Origin: an uncultured Paracoccaceae bacterium
GTDB lineage: Bacteria; Pseudomonadota; Alphaproteobacteria; Rhodobacterales; Rhodobacteraceae
Direction: 5' to 3'
DNA: 64,000 bases
Assembly (NCBI GenBank): GCA_947496535.1
Contig: CANMDE010000004.1
Span: 231,042-295,041, forward strand
In this document: positions 9,072 through 17,442 of the stretch, piece after piece
How the letters are laid out: every line of letters starts with the position of its first letter
How positions within the stretch are numbered: position 1 is the stretch's first letter
Translations under genes and position numbers: made by a program
The notes under the pieces: generated by a model
The model's database searches: none
What the model was told of the DNA's origin: nothing
Seen by the model: the letters and a program-made list of their open reading frames with translations, nothing else

Positions 9072-10274
9072 TCAGGCGGTAACGTCGTGATCGTATAACC
9101 AGCTCAGCCTGCGCAAAAACGCATCCGGCGCATGTTGGCCCATCAGTCGCAACCCCGTATGCGCCACATGCCGAGGCAACCCGCCCAAATGATAACTGCG
9201 CGCGTTCCGGTTCGCGGTCTTGATCGCCCTGACCACACGCGGACGCCGTGCGGCTTCGTAAGCCCCAAGCGCGATCTCAAGATCGGCATGTTCGTTGCAA
9301 ATGCGTGCCAAAGCATACGCATCCTCGATAGCCAAATTCGCCCCTTGCGCCAAAAACGGCAGCGTCGGATGCGCCGCATCGCCAAGCAAGACAATCGACC
9401 CCGCCGACCATTGCGTGGCCACCGGATGCCGAAACAGGCCCCAAAGGCGGACATCATCGGCCCCTTCCAGGATCGACTGCAATTCCACACAGGTATCAGC
9501 AAAGGCCACACGCATGTTGTCGGGATGGTCGGCGTAGTGCCAACCTTCGTCGGCCCAGGTTTTGCGGGCCTGAACGGCCACAACATTCATCCGGCTTTCT
9601 GACAGCGGATATGTGACCACATGACGGCCCTTTGCCATCCAAATGCGGGCAACCGGTTCGGCATGATCCTGCGGGACGATTGCCCGCCATGCGACCTGCC
9701 GGGTGAAAAAAGGCTTATCGGATGGGGTAACTTGGGACCGGACAACAGACCGAATGCCGTCGGCGCCAATGGTTAGATCCGGTTTGACGATCCCCTCTGG
9801 TGCTTCAAACGCACCACTGGGGCGCGGGGACGTGATTTTGGCGTTCAACACGATCCGCACATTCTGCGCCGCACAGCCTCGCGCCAACAGATTGATCAGC
9901 GCCGCACGGTGGCAAAATATGTAACGCGGTTTCTGTGTTGAAAGGTCAAACCGGGCAATAGCCTCGCCCGACATCGCATCAACCGGGACAACCGCCTCTG
10001 CCTCCACCCCGGCCAACGCCAAGGCAGGCGTCAGCCCAAAGGTATGAAGAACACGCATCCCATTGGGGGTGATCTGGACACCAGCACCTACAGCAGTCAA
10101 TGCCGGGGCTTGTTCATAGACGGTAACATTTGCCTCGCGGCGTGCAAACGCCAGCGCCGCAGTCAGGCCACCAATACCACCACCAATAATCGCAACGTTG
10201 CGGCCCCTATTGTGTCGCACATCAGTCGTCGCGATGAACCTTTTCGCGACGCTCATGACGCTCTTGCGCCTCAA
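9072..10274 (-). CDS. FAD-dependent monooxygenase (salicylate hydroxylase-like)
   Basis: Class A flavoprotein aromatic hydroxylase. Motifs in order: dinucleotide-binding VAIIGGGIGGLTAALAFARR, the DG motif LTIGADGIRSVVRSQV, and the GD motif IVLLGDAAHPTLPFLAQGA. The substrate is not evident. Up to 400 residues; the true start is uncertain. The long form begins at 10274 and overlaps the DksA-like gene by 53 bp, an ATG at 10256 is also possible, and a GTG at 10220, one base past the upstream stop, would place the FAD motif close to the N-terminus as usual. Likely co-transcribed with the DksA-like gene. Confidence 0.85.
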   Translation of the reverse strand: MRRKSVMSVAKRFIATTDVRHNRGRNVAIIGGGIGGLTAALAFARREANVTVYEQAPALTAVGAGVQITPNGMRVLHTFGLTPALALAGVEAEAVVPVDAMSGEAIARFDLSTQKPRYIFCHRAALINLLARGCAAQNVRIVLNAKITSPRPSGAFEAPEGIVKPDLTIGADGIRSVVRSQVTPSDKPFFTRQVAWRAIVPQDHAEPVARIWMAKGRHVVTYPLSESRMNVVAVQARKTWADEGWHYADHPDNMRVAFADTCVELQSILEGADDVRLWGLFRHPVATQWSAGSIVLLGDAAHPTLPFLAQGANLAIEDAYALARICNEHADLEIALGAYEAARRPRVVRAIKTANRNARSYHLGGLPRHVAHTGLRLMGQHAPDAFLRRLSWLYDHDVTA

Positions 10275-10644
10275 GGCTCATGGTCGCAATGGGACGGGCA
10301 TCCAACCGCTTTAGGGAAATAGGCTCGCCAGTAATCTCGCAATAACCATATTCGCCTTCGTCAATACGGCGCAGGGCGGCATCGATCTTGCTGACTAACT
10401 TGCGCTGACGGTCGCGGGTGCGCAGCTCAAGCGCGCGGTCTGTCTCTTCCGAGGCACGATCAGCGATATCAGGGATATTGCGGGTCTGATCTTTCATGCC
10501 AGCCACGGTATCGCGGCTGTCTTCCAAAATCTCGTCTCTCCAACCCATTAATTTGCGTCGGAAATATTCGGTTTGCCGTTCGTTCATAAATGGCTCGTTT
10601 TCGGCGGGGCGATAATCATCTGGCAAAAAAGCTTCGGCTTTCAT
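10222..10644 (-). CDS. dksA: DksA/TraR-family RNA polymerase-binding protein
   Basis: 140 residues with a long charged coiled coil (about 15-95) carrying the acidic tip DIADRASEETD, then the globular zinc-finger region. In place of four cysteines the finger reads YGYCEITGEPISLKRLDARP and then IATMSLEAQE, i.e. C-x2-T-x17-S-x2-A with a single Cys. This one-cysteine form is known among alphaproteobacterial DksA-like proteins, so it is probably a functional (p)ppGpp co-regulator of transcription initiation rather than a decayed one. AAGG precedes the ATG. The gene reads into the monooxygenase gene. Confidence 0.87.
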   Translation of the reverse strand: MKAEAFLPDDYRPAENEPFMNERQTEYFRRKLMGWRDEILEDSRDTVAGMKDQTRNIPDIADRASEETDRALELRTRDRQRKLVSKIDAALRRIDEGEYGYCEITGEPISLKRLDARPIATMSLEAQERHERREKVHRDD

Positions 10645-10825
10645 CTTTTAACCTTTTTTCGGCGCAACGTAACCGGTGGTGGCCTGGTAACAGCGCGCAT
10701 CGATTATTTTGTTGCTCGTTTAACCACTTGACCTGTCACTGTCACCCCCTCTTTTTAGGCAGTCGCAAGGTGTTGATGCCGCAGGGCAGCATGATAGATT
10801 GGCTTTGCAAATAAAGGGGACGTTC

Positions 10826-11665
10826 ATGCAATTCACCGGTACCGATACTTATGTGGCCACCGACGATCTTAAGGTTGCCGTCAATGCGGCGGTTGCACTC
10901 GAAAGACCACTGCTCGTTAAGGGTGAGCCAGGCACCGGAAAGACCGAACTCGCCCGTCAGGTCAGCGCGTCGTTGGGCCTGCCAATGATCGAGTGGCACA
11001 TCAAGTCCACCACAAAGGCACAGCAGGGCCTATATGAATATGATGCCGTGAGCCGACTACGCGATAGCCAACTTAGCGATGCGCGGGTGCATGATGTCGC
11101 GAACTACATAAAAAAGGGTAAACTCTGGCAGGCGTTCACTGCCGAAGGCAAAACTGTGCTTTTGATCGATGAAATCGATAAGGCCGATATCGAGTTTCCG
11201 AACGATCTCTTGCAGGAACTCGACCGGATGGAGTTTCACGTCTACGAAACCGGCGAGACGGTCAAAGCAGCCCATCGACCAGTCGTGATCATTACATCAA
11301 ACAATGAAAAAGAACTGCCTGACGCATTCTTACGCCGTTGCTTTTTCCACTACATCCGCTTTCCGGACATGGATACGATGCGCCAAATCGTCGACGTTCA
11401 TCACCCCGGCATCAAAGACGCGCTGCTAACCACCGCGCTCACTCAATTTTACGAAGTACGCGAAACCGCCGGATTGAAGAAAAAACCATCCACGTCAGAA
11501 GTGCTGGATTGGCTCAAGCTGCTATTGGCCGAGGATCTGACCTCGGATGACCTCAAACGCGATGGGGCGAACGCCCTGCCCAAACTGCACGGGGCGCTCT
11601 TGAAGAACGAACAAGACGTGCACCTGTTCGAACGGCTTGCGTTCATGGCCCGTGGCGGGCGCTAA
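10826..11665 (+). CDS. MoxR-family AAA+ ATPase
   Basis: 279 residues from the ATG at 10826 (GGGGAC lies just upstream; the frame opens earlier at 10799). Walker A is GEPGTGKTELARQV, Walker B is LLIDEIDKADIEF, and sensor 1 is ITSNNEKELPDAFLRRC with the following arginine. MoxR ATPases act as chaperones for metal-centre insertion or complex maturation, normally together with a VWA-domain partner. That partner (CoxE-like, 14735-15922) is on the same strand but about 3 kb downstream, with unrelated genes between. Joint action is inferred. Confidence 0.92.
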   Translation: MQFTGTDTYVATDDLKVAVNAAVALERPLLVKGEPGTGKTELARQVSASLGLPMIEWHIKSTTKAQQGLYEYDAVSRLRDSQLSDARVHDVANYIKKGKLWQAFTAEGKTVLLIDEIDKADIEFPNDLLQELDRMEFHVYETGETVKAAHRPVVIITSNNEKELPDAFLRRCFFHYIRFPDMDTMRQIVDVHHPGIKDALLTTALTQFYEVRETAGLKKKPSTSEVLDWLKLLLAEDLTSDDLKRDGANALPKLHGALLKNEQDVHLFERLAFMARGGR

Positions 11666-11856
11666 AGCCCTGATGCTCTTACATTTCCATGCCATTCCTC
11701 ACCAGCATGAGCCTGCGGCATGGAAATGTCCTGATCCGCGTTGGCGCCCGCAAAAAAGGCAACTACGGCAACTGCGACGATAACAATGGCAATGGCCACG
11801 TCGCGCCGCAGGTCGACTAAGTGATCGGATGTTTCGTATGCGTCCTGATATGACAT
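11662..11856 (-). CDS. Small single-pass membrane protein
   Basis: A 64-residue protein: charged N-terminus, one membrane helix (VAIAIVIVAVAVVAFFAGA, about residues 20-38), then a short His/Glu-containing tail. It is supported by a good ribosome-binding site (AGAGGAG followed by a short spacer to the ATG) and by an AT-rich upstream stretch at 11860-11958 suitable for a promoter. It overlaps the 3' end of the MoxR gene by 4 bp on the opposite strand. No family is recognised and no function can be assigned. Confidence 0.6.
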   Translation of the reverse strand: MSYQDAYETSDHLVDLRRDVAIAIVIVAVAVVAFFAGANADQDISMPQAHAGEEWHGNVRASGL

Positions 11857-11958
11857 CGGAAGGCTCCTCTATGTGTCTGGGGCCAAACTAGCATTCATAT
11901 TAATATTCTGAAAACGAATGTTTATCATAAATTATATCACATATCGTGATGTGTAATC

Positions 11959-12696
11959 TCAAGGATGTTCCACAACTTCCTGCACGAACTGACAGATGAT
12001 GTCAGAGCACACCACCGCTTTGGTCTGCAGCAAGAAATGCGGACCAGTCACAACTTGCACGTCCCCAAAATCACGGCTTGCCCTGCGCGGTACCAACCAG
12101 TCATGCGATGCGGCAAGGCAGAGCGTTGGGACACTGATTTCAGGCAGCAACAGCCTCACATCAACTCCGGACACAGCAACAAGGCGATCTACAAGTGTCT
12201 GCTTCGGCGTCAGCCTCATCGCCTCAGTCAATTTCACCCGCAAGTCTGGCGTCGCCCAACGCCCCATAACGAACGGCAGCATAAGACGATGCAAAAAAAC
12301 CGACCCAAAGGGTACAAATCTGGCCAGCCGATAAATGTAAGCAGGTAACGCCCGCGGCGCTTTGGCAAACGTGGCCACAAAAACCACAGCGCGCAAATAT
12401 GGGTGACCTTTTGCAGCGACCATCGCCGCAAGCGGTCCCGAAAAAGACTCGGCAACAATCACAAAATCGTCATTCGGCAGTTGCTCTTCCAGCCAGCCAA
12501 AGGTCGTCTGGTAGTCCGTCAACGCATGGGGGTAATTGATCAAAACCCCTTCCGCCCATAGCGGCAATGCATCGCAGAACGCCTGTGTAAGAACCGTTGT
12601 GCCGTTCAATCCCGGTAAAATAACAACTTTCAAAGCATAACACCCAATTCTGGTCGGCGGGTTTCGGGTCAACAAACGTATTATGCTGGTCAACAC
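11959..12696 (-). CDS. Alpha/beta-hydrolase fold protein
   Basis: A 245-residue serine hydrolase-like protein. The fold starts at VVILPGLNGT; the nucleophile elbow is VAESFSGPLAAMV (A-x-S-x-S-G form with the Ser central), the acid candidate is AASHDWLVPRRAS, and the His candidate is TGPHFLLQ. The small size and absence of a signal peptide suggest a cytoplasmic esterase or thioesterase-like enzyme; the substrate is unknown. It is divergent from the acetyltransferase at 12738. The N-terminal 20 residues before the fold may be shorter in reality. Confidence 0.78.
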   Translation of the reverse strand: MLTSIIRLLTRNPPTRIGCYALKVVILPGLNGTTVLTQAFCDALPLWAEGVLINYPHALTDYQTTFGWLEEQLPNDDFVIVAESFSGPLAAMVAAKGHPYLRAVVFVATFAKAPRALPAYIYRLARFVPFGSVFLHRLMLPFVMGRWATPDLRVKLTEAMRLTPKQTLVDRLVAVSGVDVRLLLPEISVPTLCLAASHDWLVPRRASRDFGDVQVVTGPHFLLQTKAVVCSDIICQFVQEVVEHP

Positions 12697-12737
12697 GCCT
12701 GACGGCAGTATTGTCAGTCAAAGGCAAAAAAGAGCAA

Positions 12738-13199
12738 ATGAAAATGACCGCACCGGCAATTCACATCAGATCACTCCGTGCCACTGACCGCGTCGCTTGG
12801 CAGGCGCTATGGACGGGCTATCTTGGCTTTTATGAAAGCGAAGTGGACGCAGCAGTGTACGAAACGACCTTTGCCCGCCTTCTGGGCGATGACGATCAGG
12901 ACTTCCATTGCCTGATTGCCGAACAAGACGGCCAACCTGTTGGTCTGACGCATTATCTTTTCCATCGCCATTGCTGGCGTGTGGAAAATGTTTGCTACCT
13001 GCAGGATCTCTACGCCGATCCATCGGTGCGCGGCATCGGCGTCGGCAGGAAATTGATCGAGGGGGTCTACGCGGCTGCCGATGCGCAAAACGCGCCAAGC
13101 GTCTACTGGATGACCAGACAAAGCAATCTTGAAGCGCAAAAGCTTTACGACCGCATCGCAACACGCACCGATTTCATCAAATACCAGAGAGCCGCATGA
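12738..13199 (+). CDS. GNAT-family N-acetyltransferase
   Basis: 153 residues from the ATG at 12738 (AAAAAGAG upstream). IHIRSLRATDRVAWQALW is the usual GNAT beginning; YLQDLYADPSVRGIGVGRKL is the acetyl-CoA-binding motif A with the R-G-x-G-x-G/R signature, followed by the C-terminal YWMTRQSNLEAQKLYDRIA motif B. The substrate cannot be told from sequence. Its stop overlaps the start of the DUF2927 lipoprotein by 4 bp (ATGA), indicating translational coupling. Confidence 0.9.
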   Translation: MKMTAPAIHIRSLRATDRVAWQALWTGYLGFYESEVDAAVYETTFARLLGDDDQDFHCLIAEQDGQPVGLTHYLFHRHCWRVENVCYLQDLYADPSVRGIGVGRKLIEGVYAAADAQNAPSVYWMTRQSNLEAQKLYDRIATRTDFIKYQRAA

Positions 13200-14563
13200 A
13201 GCGGTTCGCCCTGATCGCCGCATGCCTTTTGGGCGCATGTGAACCAGCCGTCCAGCGGGCAGAACCGATCCGTCTGGATTTTCCTGAAATGAATACCTTC
13301 GGCTCGGTCGGCACTCCGGCCCCGCAACGCCCCAACTCGGAAATTGCGCTTGATTTCATCGATCTGGCCTTTCGGATGGAAAGCGGGCGCGCCCTGCCCG
13401 TCCTGACCCGGTTCGAAGGACCGATCAGCGTCAGGGTAACGGGCGATATCCCACCTACATTGTCGGGTGATCTGAATGCGCTCATCAATCGGCTCAGGAA
13501 TGAGGCTGGTATCGATATCAGCCTGACCAATGCCGCAGAGGCCAACATCACCATTGAAGCAGTGCCCAACAATACCCTGCAACGCGCAGCACCCAACGCG
13601 GCCTGCTTCGTTGTGCCACGGGTCACGAATTTCCAGCAATTGCGCTCGTCGCGCAATACGCCCACAATCGATTGGGCAACGGTCCGGCGACGCGAGCGGG
13701 CGGCCATTTTTGTGCCCTCCGACGTGGCACCACAGGAAATCCGCGATTGTCTGCACGAAGAACTGGCGCAAGCGTTGGGCCCGCTGAATGACCTCTATCG
13801 CCTGCCCGATTCCGTCTTCAACGATGACAACATCCACGCCGTGCTCACCGGGTTCGATATGCTCATCCTGCGGACGTTCTACTCACCCGAACTGCGCAAC
13901 GGAATGACCGAGATCGAGGTCAGCGCACGCCTGCCCGGCATCCTCGCCAGATTGAACCAGGCAGGTCAACGCGCTGGCGGCCAAATCCCCAGCAGCACAT
14001 CACGCGAATGGATCGATGCCATCCAGTTTGCGCTGTCCAATCGCACATCTGACAACCGCCGCAGGCAGGCCGCAACGCGAGCCGTCGAAATTGGCCAGCA
14101 GTTGGGCTGGACCGGGGTTCGCGAAGGCTTTGCAAACTATGTCTACGGCCGGCTGCAGCTTGGAAACGATGCCAGCCTCGCGCTCAGCGCATTCAACGTC
14201 GCAGGGCGATCCTACCGGGCGCAATCCATCACCCAAATTCACAGCGCCCATGTCTCGCTTCAACTGGCAGCCTTCGCGCTCATCTCTGGTGAGGCGGACG
14301 CCGTCATCGCTCTGGCGGATGAGGCGATCCCGATAGCCGGTAGCCACCAAAACGCATCTCTCATGGCGCTTTTGATGATGTTCAAGGCCGAGGCACTTGA
14401 TCTGAAAGGGCAAAGCGAAGCGGCGATGGCCTTGCGTATGGACAGTTTGTCATGGGCGCGATACGGGTTCGGCTCCCAGTCAGAGGTGCTGGCGCGGTTG
14501 AACGAAATCGCCTCGCTCGCTCCACAAATACCAGTCGTCCAAACTGCCGAGGCCCTGCAATGA
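13196..14563 (+). CDS. DUF2927 lipoprotein
   Basis: 455 residues beginning MKRFALIAACLLGACEP, a lipoprotein signal peptide with lipobox LLGAC, so membrane anchoring of the mature Cys is expected. Residues about 40-240 match the DUF2927 pattern common in roseobacters (FIDLAFRMESGRALPVLTRF near the start, then IRDCLHEELAQALGPLNDLY with a metalloprotease-like HEE triad, and LRTFYSPELRNGMT). The HEE segment suggests a protease-like fold, though activity is unproven. Coupled by ATGA to the genes on both sides. Confidence 0.82.
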   Translation: MKRFALIAACLLGACEPAVQRAEPIRLDFPEMNTFGSVGTPAPQRPNSEIALDFIDLAFRMESGRALPVLTRFEGPISVRVTGDIPPTLSGDLNALINRLRNEAGIDISLTNAAEANITIEAVPNNTLQRAAPNAACFVVPRVTNFQQLRSSRNTPTIDWATVRRRERAAIFVPSDVAPQEIRDCLHEELAQALGPLNDLYRLPDSVFNDDNIHAVLTGFDMLILRTFYSPELRNGMTEIEVSARLPGILARLNQAGQRAGGQIPSSTSREWIDAIQFALSNRTSDNRRRQAATRAVEIGQQLGWTGVREGFANYVYGRLQLGNDASLALSAFNVAGRSYRAQSITQIHSAHVSLQLAAFALISGEADAVIALADEAIPIAGSHQNASLMALLMMFKAEALDLKGQSEAAMALRMDSLSWARYGFGSQSEVLARLNEIASLAPQIPVVQTAEALQ

Positions 14564-14730
14564 TCTTTCCCCTTTCCGGCCTTGTGATCGGTGCACTCAT
14601 CGGTGTCATGCGCGCCAGAATGCGCGGCGGCAAGCCAGCCGATCTGGTGCAATGGGGTCTGGTTTTCGCCATACTCTTCGGGCTGATCGGTCTGTTCGTT
14701 CTGATTTTTATCGAACGCAGCTACTACTAA
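14560..14730 (+). CDS. Small two-helix membrane protein
   Basis: 56 residues starting MIFPLSGLVIGALIGVMRAR, with two hydrophobic helices (residues 4-16 and 31-52) separated by a positively charged loop (RARMRGGKPAD). Its ATG overlaps the stop of the DUF2927 gene (ATGA), and the VWA gene begins 5 nt after its stop, so it is embedded in the operon. No family is recognised with certainty; a small accessory membrane protein is inferred. Confidence 0.78.
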   Translation: MIFPLSGLVIGALIGVMRARMRGGKPADLVQWGLVFAILFGLIGLFVLIFIERSYY

Positions 14731-14734
14731 GCCA

Positions 14735-15922
14735 ATGTTTCTGCCCTTCTTCGACAATCTCCGTAACGCTGGCATCCCGGTCAGCCTGCGCGAGTTTCTG
14801 TCGTTTCTCGAAGGCATTAAGGCAGGACTGATCACCTACGACATCGAAGGGTTCTACATCCTCGCCCGCACTACCATGGTCAAGGACGAGCGCCACCTCG
14901 ACAAGTTCGACCGCGCCTTCGCCGCCACCTTTTCCGGGCTGGAGGACATCCCCGCAGAGGCTGTCATGAACGCGGTTGATATCCCCGCCGACTGGCTGGA
15001 AAAAATGGCCGAAAAGCATCTCAGCGACGCCGAAAAAGCTGAAATCGAAGCATTAGGTGGCTTTGATAAACTGATGGAAACGCTGAAAAAACGGCTTGAG
15101 GAACAAAAGGCCCGCCACCAAGGCGGGAACAAATGGGTCGGCACGGCGGGCACCTCGCCCTTCGGCGCATATGGTTACAACCCCGAAGGCGTCCGCATCG
15201 GTCAGGATAAAAGTCGCCATCAACGGGCCGTAAAAGTCTGGGACAAACGCGAGTTTCGCAATCTTGACGACACGGTCGAACTCGGTACCCGCAACATCAA
15301 GGTCGCCCTGAAACGGCTGCGCCGTTGGGCACGTGACGGGGCAGCCGAAGAGCTGGACCTGAACGGCACCATTCAGGCGACAGCGGAACACGGCTATCTC
15401 GACGTACAAACCCGACCTGAACGGCGCAACGCGGTCAAGGTTCTGCTGTTTCTGGATGTGGGCGGCTCAATGGACCCGCATATCAAAGTGGTTGAGGAGC
15501 TGTTCAGCGCCGCCAAATCAGAATTCAAACACTTCGAATATTTCTATTTCCATAACTGCCTTTACGAAGGCGTCTGGAAGGACAACCGCCGCCGGTGGAA
15601 CGCACAAACGCCCACATGGGAAATCCTGCGCACCTACGGCCCTGATTACAAATGTATTTTCGTGGGCGACGCGAGCATGTCACCCTACGAAATCGCCTTT
15701 CCTGGTGGGGCCAATGAACATTGGAACGAAGAGACTGGCGAGACATGGCTGACCCGCGCCCGCGACCAATGGCCGGGCCACCTTTGGATCAACCCGCTTG
15801 ACGAACGCTATTGGCCATACACCCAGTCGATCCAGATGATCCAATCGGTTTTCGGGGTCGACCGCATGGTGCCGATGACGCTCGAAGGGATTGAACGGGG
15901 AATGAAAGCCTTGGGGCGCTGA
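14735..15922 (+). CDS. VWA-domain CoxE-like protein
   Basis: 395 residues. The first half is alpha-helical (FFDNLRNAGIPVSLREFLSF), the second half is a von Willebrand A domain with LLFLDVGGSMDPHIKVV at the MIDAS position. Here the canonical DxSxS reads DxGGS, which I recall as normal for this MoxR-associated group. Such proteins work with MoxR ATPases in maturation of metalloenzymes or complexes; the cognate MoxR candidate is at 10826. A MOSC-domain gene follows after 1 nt. Confidence 0.9.
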   Translation: MFLPFFDNLRNAGIPVSLREFLSFLEGIKAGLITYDIEGFYILARTTMVKDERHLDKFDRAFAATFSGLEDIPAEAVMNAVDIPADWLEKMAEKHLSDAEKAEIEALGGFDKLMETLKKRLEEQKARHQGGNKWVGTAGTSPFGAYGYNPEGVRIGQDKSRHQRAVKVWDKREFRNLDDTVELGTRNIKVALKRLRRWARDGAAEELDLNGTIQATAEHGYLDVQTRPERRNAVKVLLFLDVGGSMDPHIKVVEELFSAAKSEFKHFEYFYFHNCLYEGVWKDNRRRWNAQTPTWEILRTYGPDYKCIFVGDASMSPYEIAFPGGANEHWNEETGETWLTRARDQWPGHLWINPLDERYWPYTQSIQMIQSVFGVDRMVPMTLEGIERGMKALGR

Positions 15923-15923
15923 C

Positions 15924-16553
15924 ATGCAGATATTGAACATCATGATCGGCCAGCCGGAAGCCACCCCTGCCAAGGAAGGCATGACAGGCCACTTTAAAAA
16001 GCCGGTCGATGATCCGATCCAAATCAATGAGCTTGGGCTGCAAGGCGATACCATCTGTGATCTGAACAACCACGGCGGCGCCGATCAAGCCGTGTACCTG
16101 TTCGGAGAGCCTGACCGGGCATGGTGGGCCGATCACCTCAAACGGGACGTAGGCCCCGGCTTTTTCGGCGAAAACATCCTAGTCGCGGACATGCACAGCG
16201 CCGACATGGTCATCGGTGACATCCTGACGATGGGAGAAGTGACGCTGCAAATCACGTCGCCCCGCATCCCTTGCCTGACTTACGCTGCCCATATCGGCAC
16301 CAACCAAGCCATCAAGGATTTCTTCAACGCCGAACGGCCCGGCGCATACGGGCGTGTCCTGAAAACCGGCAAAGTCTCTGTCGGTGATCCCATCACGCTT
16401 GCGCCATACACCGGCGAGCGGATCACCGTGGTCGACAATATGCGCGCCTATCGGAACAATTTTAACGATCCTGATTTCCTGCGACGGGCCCTGACCGTCC
16501 CGGCCCATTATAAAATGCATCATCTGGCCAAGGAAAAGTTGGGCAACGGTTAA
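15924..16553 (+). CDS. MOSC-domain protein (YiiM-like)
   Basis: 209 residues. Family motifs: LQGDTICDLNNHGGADQAVY (the conserved beta-strand with HGG), GFFGENI, and SPRIPCLTYAAHIGT with the conserved cysteine of MOSC domains, followed by a C-terminal 3-alpha-like segment. MOSC domains transfer sulfur or bind molybdenum cofactor, and YiiM-type proteins detoxify N-hydroxylated bases. Which role applies here is not shown by sequence. It starts 1 nt after the VWA gene stop. Confidence 0.88.
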   Translation: MQILNIMIGQPEATPAKEGMTGHFKKPVDDPIQINELGLQGDTICDLNNHGGADQAVYLFGEPDRAWWADHLKRDVGPGFFGENILVADMHSADMVIGDILTMGEVTLQITSPRIPCLTYAAHIGTNQAIKDFFNAERPGAYGRVLKTGKVSVGDPITLAPYTGERITVVDNMRAYRNNFNDPDFLRRALTVPAHYKMHHLAKEKLGNG

Positions 16554-16608
16554 CCTTTTTCCTGGCTTTTCGATTGGAAACGCCACGCATCGGGCCCATA
16601 TCCTAAGC

Positions 16609-17295
16609 ATGATCAAATTCGCACCCATCCTGGCGGCTATGGTATATGGCTATCTGCTCTTTCGCTTTTCCATGTGGCGCAGCGCACGCGAATTGGATGA
16701 AAAATCGACCGAACTGGCAGATCCGATCCTGACCGTTTTGACAAAACGAATGGCCGATTCACTCGATATCGAACGGATCAGGGTGCACATCTACGAAATT
16801 GAACCGATCAACGGTCTGGCTGCACCTGACGGACGGATATTCATCACCCGCGGTTTCTACAACAAATACCGCAACGGTAGCGTCACCTCCGAAGAAATGG
16901 CCAGCGTCATCGCCCACGAACTGGGCCATGTCGCTTTGGGTCATTCCAGACGCCGGATGATCGACTTCTCGGCACAAAACGCGATGCGCACAGCGCTTGC
17001 GATGGTCATCAACCGCTTTGTCCCCGGCGTTGGTGTCTGGATCGCCAACGGGCTGATCAGCCTTCTTGCAGCGCGCCTTTCGCGAGGCGACGAGTTCGAA
17101 GCGGACGCTTACGCCTCCGCCCTGCTCATCAAAGCCGGAATCGGAACCGGCCCGCAAAAATCGCTTTTTGCGAAACTGGAAAAACTGACCGGGGCGCATG
17201 GTGCCAAGACACCCGCCTGGATGCTCAGCCATCCCAAGACACCACAACGCATCGCCGCGATCGAAGCGAATGAGGCGAAATGGGTGGCCGACTAA
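16609..17295 (+). CDS. M48-family zinc metallopeptidase
   Basis: 228 residues. A hydrophobic N-terminus (FAPILAAMVYGYLLFRF) acts as a membrane anchor. The active site is VIAHELGHVALGHS (HExxH) with the third ligand in DEFEADAYA, the M48 arrangement. The conserved C-terminal segment MLSHPKTPQRIAAIE is also present. It is shorter than HtpX and lacks its four helices; closer to BepA/LoiP-type or Oma1-like peptidases. A membrane-associated protein quality-control role is inferred. Confidence 0.9.
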   Translation: MIKFAPILAAMVYGYLLFRFSMWRSARELDEKSTELADPILTVLTKRMADSLDIERIRVHIYEIEPINGLAAPDGRIFITRGFYNKYRNGSVTSEEMASVIAHELGHVALGHSRRRMIDFSAQNAMRTALAMVINRFVPGVGVWIANGLISLLAARLSRGDEFEADAYASALLIKAGIGTGPQKSLFAKLEKLTGAHGAKTPAWMLSHPKTPQRIAAIEANEAKWVAD

Positions 17296-17442
17296 GAATC
17301 GCGGCATAGTCGCAAAAAATTCTTGGATTTCCCGGATTTCAAGTTTACTGAAACGATTACGGAAGAGTTGTGATGTATGTGATCCATGCCCACAACCCGC
17401 TGACGAACGACCAAATACCAGACCTGCCAGACGAGGATAGTC

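Noticed and set aside
17296..17442. LacI-type operator upstream of the beta-glucosidase (around TGAAACGATTACGG)
   Set aside because: Only about half of the symmetric positions match; too weak compared with the perfect zwf palindrome.
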